Source of the DNA: Chryseobacterium gleum
Lineage (GTDB): Bacteria; Bacteroidota; Bacteroidia; Flavobacteriales_F; PHOS-HE28
Length of the DNA: 64,000 bases
Assembly: GCA_945872795.1 (NCBI GenBank)
Contig: CAMCAZ010000002.1
Location: forward strand, 1-64,000
Reading direction: 5' to 3'
A program made the translations under genes and the position numbers. The notes beneath the pieces are model-generated. The model was not told the DNA's origin. It worked only from the letters and a program-made list of their open reading frames with translations, and did not search any database. The stretch's first letter is position 1. The number at the start of each line of letters is the position of its first letter. Of the stretch, positions 31,554 to 39,150 are shown piece by piece.

Positions 31554-32414
31554 ATGAGGAACCTGAAGAACATCCTGGCCATCGCGGCGATCGCTGCGAC
31601 AGGCGTGTGGGCGGCCCCAAAGGTCAATGCCCAGACCGTGCTCGATGGAGCCTACATCAAGGAGCACACCAAGACCAAACGTGTGGTCCCATACACCCAT
31701 ATCCGCGAAGCGGACGTGATGTGGGCCCGTCGCGTCTGGCGCACCATCGACCTGCGGGAGAAGATGAACCATCCGTTGTATTTCCCCACAGAGGCCATCA
31801 ACGACCGCAAGAGCCTCTTCGATGTGATCCGTCAGGGTCTAATGGTGGACGGTTCCATCACCGCCTACAGCGTGGGACCTGTGGGCACAGACGATGAGTT
31901 CAAGAAGCCGCTGCTCGCCAGCGAACTGAAGGAGCTCTTCACCCGCCTCGACACCCAGTACACCGAGAATCTCGAGAGCGGTGACATGGATATGGTGGTG
32001 CAGGAGATCAACCTGGAGAGCCGGGACATCATGATGTACAACATCAAGGAGGACTGGATCTTCGACAAGCAACGCTCCACGATGGACATCCGCATCCTGG
32101 GCATCGCGCCGATGCAGGAGAAGCGTGGTGAGGACGGGGAGATCAGGGGCTATTCGCCACTGTTCTGGCTGTACTACCCCGAGTGCCGCTATGTATTCGC
32201 CAACTGGGATGCCTTCAACCGGGAGAACGATGCGGAGCGCCGCAGCTTCGAGGATATCTTCTGGAAGCGCCAGTTCAGCAGCTACATCACCAAGTGGAGC
32301 AACGTTTACGATCGAGGCATCAATCAGTACAAGACGGGCCTGAACGCCCTGCTCGAAGGTGAAGAGATCAAGCAACAGCTCTTTGAGTTCGAGCACGACC
32401 TCTGGAACTTCTGA
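31554..32414 (+). CDS. gldN: T9SS protein GldN/PorN
   Basis: HTKTKRVVPYTHIREADVMWARRVWRTIDLREKMNHPLYFPTEAINDRKSLFDVI; C-terminus VYDRGINQYKTGLNALLEGEEIKQQLFEFEHDLWNF. Confidence 0.96.
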   Translation: MRNLKNILAIAAIAATGVWAAPKVNAQTVLDGAYIKEHTKTKRVVPYTHIREADVMWARRVWRTIDLREKMNHPLYFPTEAINDRKSLFDVIRQGLMVDGSITAYSVGPVGTDDEFKKPLLASELKELFTRLDTQYTENLESGDMDMVVQEINLESRDIMMYNIKEDWIFDKQRSTMDIRILGIAPMQEKRGEDGEIRGYSPLFWLYYPECRYVFANWDAFNRENDAERRSFEDIFWKRQFSSYITKWSNVYDRGINQYKTGLNALLEGEEIKQQLFEFEHDLWNF

Positions 32415-32433
32415 TCGGCACCGATCTTCATGG

Positions 32434-32466
32434 AAGCCCCTCGAGCGATCGAGGGGCTTCTTCGTT
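32434..32466 (+). terminator. Terminator of the gldKLMN operon
   Basis: AAGCCCCTCGAGCGATCGAGGGGCTT followed by CTTCGTTC. Confidence 0.7.
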
Positions 32467-32571
32467 CGCGCCATAGACGATTTCCGGACCATTGACGTTC
32501 CGGGTCCATGAACGTCAGTCCCGTCCGTGGTGTGGTAAGGGTCCTCTCGACCGCTGTGGTGGCCGTGGGCT

Positions 32572-32712
32572 AGATATGCGGCCATCCTGAAGGTTGGGAA
32601 CGCCATGGACCGGAGCACCGACGAATACCAGATCGGACTGGATGCACTGCTGGAGGCCGAGGGTGTCCGAGAGCAGCTCTAGTTGCTCCACTTCGACCTG
32701 TGGAACTACTGA
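32572..32712 (+). pseudogene. gldN/gldO 3'-end remnant
   Basis: Translation RYAAILKVGNAMDRSTDEYQIGLDALLEAEGVREQL*LLHFDLWNY* aligns to the GldN C-terminus SYITKWSNVYDRGINQYKTGLNALLEGEEIKQQLFEFEHDLWNF*. Internal TAG; no gldN N-terminus. Confidence 0.85.
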
Positions 32713-32739
32713 TCCGGACGGCAACCCGTTCAGGATGAC

Positions 32740-32747
32740 TACTTTTG
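32740..32747 (+). promoter_or_regulatory. Bacteroidota-type -7 motif TACTTTTG upstream of the ABC-F gene
   Basis: TACTTTTGCGGGC, 34 bp before the ATG at 32782. Confidence 0.55.
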
Positions 32748-32781
32748 CGGGCTTTTTCAGCCCAACAGGCGACTTCCAGCG

Positions 32782-34695
32782 ATGATCACAGTACAAGGCC
32801 TTACCCTGCATTTCGGTCAACGGCCGATGTTCGACGACATCTCCTTCTTCATCGGAAGCGAGGACCGCATCGGCCTGGTGGGCCGCAATGGTGCCGGCAA
32901 GAGCACGCTGCTGAAGATCATGGCGGGCCAGCAGCCCTTCGACAAGGGCACCATCGGGAAACCGAAGGAGCTGACCATGGGCTATCTGCCCCAGGAAATG
33001 GCCCACAACCTGGCCCTGACCCCCTGGCAGGTGGCGGAGAAGGCCTTCGAGGAGGCCATGACCCTCAACGCTTCCCTGGACCGCATCGAGCAGGACCTGC
33101 AAAAGGCCACCACCGACGAGGAGGCCATCGAGCTGGCCACCCTGCTGGCCCACGCCCATGAGCGCCTCAATGCCATCGGTGCCGCCGACCATGACATGCA
33201 GATCGAGCGCATGCTCAAGGGCATCGGCTTCATCGAGAAGGACATGCACCGCCTGATGAGCGAGCTCAGCGGTGGATGGCGCATGCGCGCCGAGCTGGCC
33301 CGCATCCTCCTCATGCAGCCCGACCTGCTGCTGCTGGACGAGCCCACCAACCACCTCGATCTGCCCGCCATCCAGTGGCTGGAGGACCTGCTCCGTTCCT
33401 ACCCGGCAGCGCTGGTGCTCATCTCACACGACAAGACCTTCCTCGATCGCCTGACGAAGCGCACGCTGGAAGTGAGCAACGGCAAGATCATCGACCGCAA
33501 GGTGCCCTGGAGCCAATACGTGGAACTGCGCAAGATCGAGCGCGAGCAGCAGTCCGCAGCGGCCAAGGAGCAGCAGCGCTACATCGACGAGACCGAGAAG
33601 CTCATCAACAAGTTCCGGGCGAAGGCCAGCAAGGCATCCTTCGCGCAGAGCCTGATCACGAAGCTGGAGAAGCTGGACCGCATTGAGGTGGAGGACGAGG
33701 ACCTGCGCAAGATGCTGGTGAAATTCCCGCCCGCCCCCAACTCCGGGAAGATCGTCTGCGAAGTGAAGGGCGTGAGCAAGGCCTACGGCGACAAGCACAT
33801 CTTCAGCAACGCCGAACTGACCCTGGCCAAGGGCGAGCACCTGGCCCTGGTGGGTGCCAACGGGACGGGAAAGTCCACCCTGGTGCGCATGATCATGGGC
33901 GAGGAACCCTATGAGGGAGAGATCAAGCTGGGCCACAACGTGATCATCGGCTACTACGCGCAGGACATGCCCGAGCGCATGACGCCGCAACGTACCGTGA
34001 TCGAAACCGCCGAGGAAGCGGCCAGCGAGGACAACCGTGTGCGGGTGCGTGCCATGCTCGGCGCGTTCATGTTCAGCGGTGAGGATGTGGACAAGAAGGT
34101 GAAGGTGTTGAGCGGCGGTGAGCGCGCGCGCCTGGCCCTGTGCTGCATGCTGCTCAAGCCTCTGAACTTCCTCATCCTGGACGAACCCACGCACCACCTG
34201 GACATCCAGAGCAAGGATGTGCTGAAGGAGGCGCTCAAGAACTACGAAGGCACCTTCCTGCTGGTGAGCCACGACCGTGACTTCCTCACCGGGCTCACCC
34301 ATCGCCTGTTGGAGCTCGACGATCTCCGGATCCGCGACCAGCACATGGACATCCTGGAACTGATCGAGAAACGCAAGGCCCTGCAGGGCGCGGACATCGG
34401 CAAGTCATCCGCACGGGTGAAGGAGGAGAAGGCCGCGAAGGGCAGTGATCAGCGCGACAAGCGCGACCGCGAAAAGGACAAGCGCCGCGTGCAGAACCAG
34501 GTGGAACGCCTGGAGAAGCAGCTCGCCGAACTGGAGGCTGAGGAGAAGGCATTGCAGGCCGTGGTCCTGAAAGGTGGCCGCTCCGACGAGGAGATGCAGA
34601 AGGGCTACACGCAGTTGGGCGACCTGGCCAAACGCATCGCCTCCGTCATGGAGGAGTGGGAGCGCACTTCCGCCCAGCTGCAGGAGCTCGCGTAG
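32782..34695 (+). CDS. ABC-F family ATP-binding cassette protein
   Basis: Two ABC cassettes (GRNGAGKST/LSGGWRMRAELARIL/LLLDEPTNHLD and GANGTGKST/LSGGERARLALCCML/LILDEPTHHLD), inter-domain linker, no TM region. Confidence 0.95.
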   Translation: MITVQGLTLHFGQRPMFDDISFFIGSEDRIGLVGRNGAGKSTLLKIMAGQQPFDKGTIGKPKELTMGYLPQEMAHNLALTPWQVAEKAFEEAMTLNASLDRIEQDLQKATTDEEAIELATLLAHAHERLNAIGAADHDMQIERMLKGIGFIEKDMHRLMSELSGGWRMRAELARILLMQPDLLLLDEPTNHLDLPAIQWLEDLLRSYPAALVLISHDKTFLDRLTKRTLEVSNGKIIDRKVPWSQYVELRKIEREQQSAAAKEQQRYIDETEKLINKFRAKASKASFAQSLITKLEKLDRIEVEDEDLRKMLVKFPPAPNSGKIVCEVKGVSKAYGDKHIFSNAELTLAKGEHLALVGANGTGKSTLVRMIMGEEPYEGEIKLGHNVIIGYYAQDMPERMTPQRTVIETAEEAASEDNRVRVRAMLGAFMFSGEDVDKKVKVLSGGERARLALCCMLLKPLNFLILDEPTHHLDIQSKDVLKEALKNYEGTFLLVSHDRDFLTGLTHRLLELDDLRIRDQHMDILELIEKRKALQGADIGKSSARVKEEKAAKGSDQRDKRDREKDKRRVQNQVERLEKQLAELEAEEKALQAVVLKGGRSDEEMQKGYTQLGDLAKRIASVMEEWERTSAQLQELA

Positions 34696-34778
34696 CATCG
34701 GTTCCGTTACCCGTCCGCCGGGCCCGCATTGGGGTTGTCGTACAGCGCACTGTCGCGCTGGCGAAACACCACCTTGCC

Positions 34779-36401
34779 ATGGCCAGTGCGCAGATGCCTC
34801 CCCGGCAGAAGATGATCAACATGATGTACCTCGTGCTCACCGCCATGCTGGCGATGAACGTGAGCAAGGAGGTGCTGGACGCGTTCGCCATCATGGACGC
34901 CGACCTCGTACGCAGCGAACGGGCGCATGCGCAACGCTCCCAGCTGGAATATGCCGTGTTCGCGGATGCCGCAGAACGCTTCCCGGAGAAGTTCGGAGCC
35001 ACGCACGCCCATGCCTTGAGGGTGCAGGCGCAGGCGGATTCCCTGGTGCGGGCCATCGACCGGATCAAGGGCGAGGCGATGGCCGAAGCCGATGGCATCC
35101 CCCTGCATGCCCTGCGTGGAGCGGATGCACAGGGTGGCGATACCCTGCGCGCCCTGATGGCCTTGGAGGCGAAGGATGATCGCGAGGTGCTCACCACCCG
35201 CATGATCGGCAGCGAACCCTCCTCCCCGCACCGGGCGGCGAACGGTGCGTATGACCTGAAGGTCCGGATCGGGCAGTTCCGCGATTCGTTGAAGAGCCTC
35301 GTGGGAAGCCGTGGTCCCGAGCTGGCGGCCTCACTGGACCTCCTCTTCGACCTGCAGGACCGGCGGGATGCCTCCGGCACGATGAACAACTGGGAGTCCA
35401 TCAACTTCTATGATGTGCCGCTGGCCGCCGGGGTGGCCACCCTGTCCAAGCTGCAGGCCGATATCCGCAGCGCGGAGAACGATGTGGTGCGGTGGTTGTA
35501 CCGTTCCGTGGAATCCGCGGACTACAAGTTCGGGACGCTGACCACGGCCGTGATCCCCCAGAGCAACCTGGTGATGGTGGGCGATTCGTTCCGGGCCGAT
35601 GTCTTCCTCGCGGCCTATGATCCACGCAACGCGCCGCTGGTGACAGTGAACGGTGGGGCACCGCTGCCCATCGGCACGGATGGCAAGGCGAAGCTGCGTG
35701 CCCGGGCCGATCGTGTGGGCGAGCATCTGGTGGAAGGCGTGATCCGCTTCGAAGGTCCGAAGGGCACCGAGGAGATCCCCTACTCCGTGTCGTACCAGGT
35801 CATGGCGCCGCTGCTCGTGGCCTCACCTACCAAGATGAACGTGCTGTACCGCGGCGTGGAGAACCCCATCGACCTTTCGGTTCCGGGCGTGCCGGCCGAA
35901 CAGGTGCAGGCATCCATCTCCAGCGGTCGCATCGTGCGGAATGGTAATTCCTGGGTGGCCAGTGGCATGACCGCCAGCACGGCCGAGGTGTTCGCCACGG
36001 TCACCATGCCCGATGGTTCCTCGCGCAGGATCGGCCCCGTCGTGTTCCGGGTGAAGGACCTGCCTGCCCCCACCGCCTATATCGCCGGGCTGGACCCCAC
36101 GGATACCAAGGCGCTCCGGTCGAAGCTGACCGCTTCCACCGGCATCGTGGCCAAGCCCATCGGGTCGGAGTTCGGTGATCCCTGGAAGGTCAAACGCTTC
36201 CAGTTGTCCATCGTGCGCCGGGGCGGTATGCCCGTCTTCCTCGATGCCACGGGAAATGCCTTCACGCATGAGATGCGGGAGGCCCTGAAGGCGCTTCGGC
36301 CGGGTGATCAGGTCTACGTGGAGAATATCCGGGGACAGCTGGCCAACGGCCAGGGACCGGTACGTGAGCTGGCGCCGATCGCAGTAAAGGTGCTTCCCTG
36401 A
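34779..36401 (+). CDS. Second GldM/PorM paralogue
   Basis: MASAQMPPRQKMINMMYLVLTAMLAMNVSKEVLDAF, DRRDASGTMNNWESINFYDVPLAAGVATLSKLQADIRSAENDVVRWL and SPTKMNVLYRGVENPIDLSVPG align with GldM copy 1. Start set at 34779. Confidence 0.92.
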   Translation: MASAQMPPRQKMINMMYLVLTAMLAMNVSKEVLDAFAIMDADLVRSERAHAQRSQLEYAVFADAAERFPEKFGATHAHALRVQAQADSLVRAIDRIKGEAMAEADGIPLHALRGADAQGGDTLRALMALEAKDDREVLTTRMIGSEPSSPHRAANGAYDLKVRIGQFRDSLKSLVGSRGPELAASLDLLFDLQDRRDASGTMNNWESINFYDVPLAAGVATLSKLQADIRSAENDVVRWLYRSVESADYKFGTLTTAVIPQSNLVMVGDSFRADVFLAAYDPRNAPLVTVNGGAPLPIGTDGKAKLRARADRVGEHLVEGVIRFEGPKGTEEIPYSVSYQVMAPLLVASPTKMNVLYRGVENPIDLSVPGVPAEQVQASISSGRIVRNGNSWVASGMTASTAEVFATVTMPDGSSRRIGPVVFRVKDLPAPTAYIAGLDPTDTKALRSKLTASTGIVAKPIGSEFGDPWKVKRFQLSIVRRGGMPVFLDATGNAFTHEMREALKALRPGDQVYVENIRGQLANGQGPVRELAPIAVKVLP

Positions 36402-36433
36402 AAAGAACTTGGGGTCCGTTCCCTAAGAAAGAC

Positions 36434-36441
36434 TACATTTG
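36434..36441 (+). promoter_or_regulatory. Bacteroidota-type -7 motif TACATTTG upstream of tRNA-fMet
   Basis: TACATTTGCGG immediately upstream of the tRNA. Confidence 0.55.
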
Positions 36442-36449
36442 CGGTCCAT

Positions 36450-36522
36450 TGCGGGGTGGAGCAGATGGTAGCTCGTCGGGCTCATAACCCGAAGGCCGCA
36501 GGTTCGAGTCCTGCCCCCGCTA
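36450..36522 (+). tRNA. tRNA-fMet (CAT), initiator
   Basis: TGCGGGG/CCCCGCT acceptor with unpaired 1-72, D stem GAGC/GCTC, anticodon arm TCGGG-CTCATAA-CCCGA (three G:C pairs), T arm GCAGG-TTCGAGT-CCTGC. CCA not encoded. Confidence 0.95.
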
Positions 36523-36525
36523 CGA

Positions 36526-36557
36526 AGAGCCCGGTGAGAGCCGGGCTCTTTTCTTTG
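36526..36557 (+). terminator. Terminator after tRNA-fMet
   Basis: AGAGCCCGGTGAGAGCCGGGCTCT + TTTCTTT. Confidence 0.85.
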
Positions 36558-36561
36558 TAGG

Positions 36562-36807
36562 ATGCCTCATTGGGTGTACGCGCTGTACTCACCTGTCCAC
36601 GACAAGATCTACGTGGTCGAGACCAGTGATCTGGACGACCGTTACAGGTCGCACAATGAACTGGCCACGAAAGGCTGGACGGTGCACTACCGCCCCTGGG
36701 TCATCCTCTACAAGGAAGAATGTATTGACCGAAAAACCGCTCGAACAAGGGAACGACAGCTCAAGTCCGGATCAGGTCGGGAATTCCTTCGCTCCCTGTT
36801 GGGGTAG
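36562..36807 (+). CDS. Small GIY-YIG nuclease family protein
   Basis: MPHWVYALYSPVHDKIYVVETSDLDDRYRSHN...GWTVHYRPWVILYKEECIDRKTARTRERQLKSGSGREFLRSLLG. Confidence 0.85.
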   Translation: MPHWVYALYSPVHDKIYVVETSDLDDRYRSHNELATKGWTVHYRPWVILYKEECIDRKTARTRERQLKSGSGREFLRSLLG

Positions 36808-36864
36808 CTCGTCGGGCTCATATCCGCCGTACGGCGGACGCAGGTCCGGGTCCTGCCCCCGCTA
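36801..36864 (+). pseudogene. Degenerate tRNA-fMet copy (anticodon-loop to 3' end)
   Basis: GGTAGCTCGTCGGGCTCATA and CGCAGGTCCGGGTCCTGCCCCCGCTACGA match the intact tRNA. The 5' acceptor half is missing, and the 3' anticodon strand is replaced by a palindrome. Confidence 0.85.
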
Positions 36865-36870
36865 CGAGCG

Positions 36871-36895
36871 AACCCGGCAAAAGCCGGGTTCTTTA
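36871..36895 (+). terminator. Terminator after the tRNA-fMet remnant
   Basis: AACCCGGCAAAAGCCGGGTT + CTTTAGTTT; parallels the terminator of the intact tRNA. Confidence 0.75.
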
Positions 36896-36918
36896 GTTTA
36901 GTACCGAACCAGTACGCC

Positions 36919-37794
36919 ATGGCACACAAGGCCGGATACGTCAACATCATCGGGGAACCGAACACAGGGAAGAGCACCTTGCTCAATGCCTTGCTGGGCG
37001 AGGAACTGGTGATCGTGAACCCCAAGGCCCAGACCACGCGACACCGCATCCTCGGCCTGCTGAACGGTGACGACTACCAGGTGGTCCTGAGCGATACGCC
37101 CGGCATACTCGATCCGCAGTACCCCATGCAGGAACGCATGATGGACGCGGTGAACGAATCCCTGAGCGACGCCGACATCCTGGTGGTGATGGTGGAACTG
37201 GGCCAGCGCCCGGAACGTTCGGAGGAGCTGCTGAAACGGGCGCGCTGGTTCAAGGGCCCCATGGTCCTGCTGGTGAACAAGGTGGATACCGGTGATGAGG
37301 CCGCCATCCTCGCGGCGCTGGAGACCTGGCAGCAGGAATTCCCGGAGGCCAAGGTGGTGCCGCTCTCGGCCCTGCATGGGCTTAACGTCGGCGAGCTGCG
37401 GGCCTACCTCATCCAACACCTGCCCGAACATCCTGCTTACTTCCCCAAGGATGAGCTGAGTGATCGGAACATGCGCTTCTTCGTGAGCGAGATGATCCGG
37501 GAAAAGGTCCTCTCGATCTACAAGCAGGAGATCCCCTACAGCACGCAGGTGGTGGTGAACAGCTACGAGGAAGCTCCGGACATCGTGCGCATCCAGGCGG
37601 ATGTGATCGTGATGCGCGACAGCCAGAAGGGCATCATCATCGGCAAGGGCGGTGATTCGCTGCGGCGCCTGGGAACCTATTCCCGCATCGCCATCTCCAA
37701 ATACATCGACCGCAAGGTCTTCCTGGACCTGAAGGTGAAGGTGGACCCCGATTGGCGCGATGATGCAGGCAAACTGAAGAAATACGGCTACTGA
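36919..37794 (+). CDS. era: GTPase Era
   Basis: GEPNTGKSTLLNALLGE, DTPGILDPQ, NKVD, KH domain IIIGKGGDSLRRLGTYSRIAISKYIDRKVFLDLKVKV. Confidence 0.97.
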   Translation: MAHKAGYVNIIGEPNTGKSTLLNALLGEELVIVNPKAQTTRHRILGLLNGDDYQVVLSDTPGILDPQYPMQERMMDAVNESLSDADILVVMVELGQRPERSEELLKRARWFKGPMVLLVNKVDTGDEAAILAALETWQQEFPEAKVVPLSALHGLNVGELRAYLIQHLPEHPAYFPKDELSDRNMRFFVSEMIREKVLSIYKQEIPYSTQVVVNSYEEAPDIVRIQADVIVMRDSQKGIIIGKGGDSLRRLGTYSRIAISKYIDRKVFLDLKVKVDPDWRDDAGKLKKYGY

Positions 37795-37838
37795 TGGTCC
37801 GCGCATCGCGCTGATCGGCTGGGCCACGCAAGAAGAAC

Positions 37839-39143
37839 ATGGGAAATATCGTCGCGATCGTAGGCCGTCCCAACGTGGGAAAGAGCACGCTGTTCAACCG
37901 CTTGATCGAGCGGAAGGAGGCCATCACGGACCCCACCGCAGGCACCACGCGTGACCGACACTACGGCAAGGCCGAGTGGAACGGTGTGGTGTTCAGCGTG
38001 ATCGATACCGGCGGCTACGTCACCGGCAGCGATGACGTCTTCGAGTCCGAGATCCGGAAGCAGGTCAACCTCGCCATCGAGGAGTCCGATTCGATCCTCT
38101 TCATGGTCGATGTGGCCGATGGCATCACCGCCATGGACGAGGCCATCGCCAAGATGCTGCGCCGTGCGAAGAAACCCGTGCTGGTGGCCGTCAACAAGGT
38201 GGACGAGCACAACCGCCGCATCGCCGCCACGGAGTTCTACTCCCTGGGCCTGGGCGAGGTCTACTGCATCGCCTCGGCCTCCGGAGCAGGCACCGGGGAG
38301 CTCCTCGATGAACTGGTGAACAGCTTCTCCAAACCCAGCGAGGAGGAGGAACCGGACATCCCGAAGTTCGCCATCATCGGCAAGCCCAACGTGGGGAAAT
38401 CGTCTCTCGTGAACGCACTGCTCGGTCGTGAACAGAACATCGTGACGCCCGTGGCCGGCACCACGCGCGATCCCATCAACACGCGATGGTCGGTGTACGG
38501 CTATGACGTGATGCTGCTGGACACCGCAGGGTTGCGCCGGAAGAGCAAGGTCGATGAGGACATCGAGTTCTACAGTGTGCTGCGCTCCGTGCGCGCCATC
38601 GAGGACAGCGACGTGTGCCTGCTGATGATCGATGCCCAGGAAGGGGTCCAGCAACAGGACCTGCACATCCTCTCGCTGGTCCAGAAGAACGGGAAGGGTC
38701 TGGTGGTGCTGGTGAACAAGTGGGACCTGATCGAGAAGGAGACCAACACCATGAAGGCCTTTGAGGCCGATGTGAAGAAACGCATCGAGCCCTTCACCGA
38801 TGTGCCCGTGCTCTTCATCTCCGTGCTGGAGAAGCAGCGCATCCTGAAGACCATGGAACTGGCCATGCAGGTGTATGAGGACCGCAAACGCCGCATCCCC
38901 ACCCGCAAGCTGAACGATGTGCTGCTGCCCATCATCGAACGCCAGCCGCCGCCGATGTACAAGGCCAAGCAGGTGACGATCAAGTTCATCACCCAGCTAC
39001 CCACCTACGTGCCTTCCTTCGTCTTCTACTGCAACCTCCCGCAGTACATCAAGCCGAGCTACGAGCGTTTCCTGGAGAACCGCCTCCGCGAGCATTGGCG
39101 CTTCACGGGCGTGCACATCCGCTTGTTCTTCCGGAAGAAGTAG
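37839..39143 (+). CDS. der: Ribosome biogenesis GTPase Der (EngA)
   Basis: Tandem G domains GRPNVGKSTLFNRL and GKPNVGKSSLVNALLG, C-terminal KH-like domain. Confidence 0.97.
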   Translation: MGNIVAIVGRPNVGKSTLFNRLIERKEAITDPTAGTTRDRHYGKAEWNGVVFSVIDTGGYVTGSDDVFESEIRKQVNLAIEESDSILFMVDVADGITAMDEAIAKMLRRAKKPVLVAVNKVDEHNRRIAATEFYSLGLGEVYCIASASGAGTGELLDELVNSFSKPSEEEEPDIPKFAIIGKPNVGKSSLVNALLGREQNIVTPVAGTTRDPINTRWSVYGYDVMLLDTAGLRRKSKVDEDIEFYSVLRSVRAIEDSDVCLLMIDAQEGVQQQDLHILSLVQKNGKGLVVLVNKWDLIEKETNTMKAFEADVKKRIEPFTDVPVLFISVLEKQRILKTMELAMQVYEDRKRRIPTRKLNDVLLPIIERQPPPMYKAKQVTIKFITQLPTYVPSFVFYCNLPQYIKPSYERFLENRLREHWRFTGVHIRLFFRKK

Positions 39144-39150
39144 GACCTCT

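Noticed and set aside
29823-31772. 649-aa minus-strand ORF opposite gldM
   Set aside because: Antisense shadow ORF; gldM on the plus strand is unambiguous.
32515-33354. 279-aa minus-strand ORF over the gldN relic and the ABC-F 5' end
   Set aside because: Opposite to the ABC-F coding frame and rich in Gln/Leu/His as expected for a shadow ORF.
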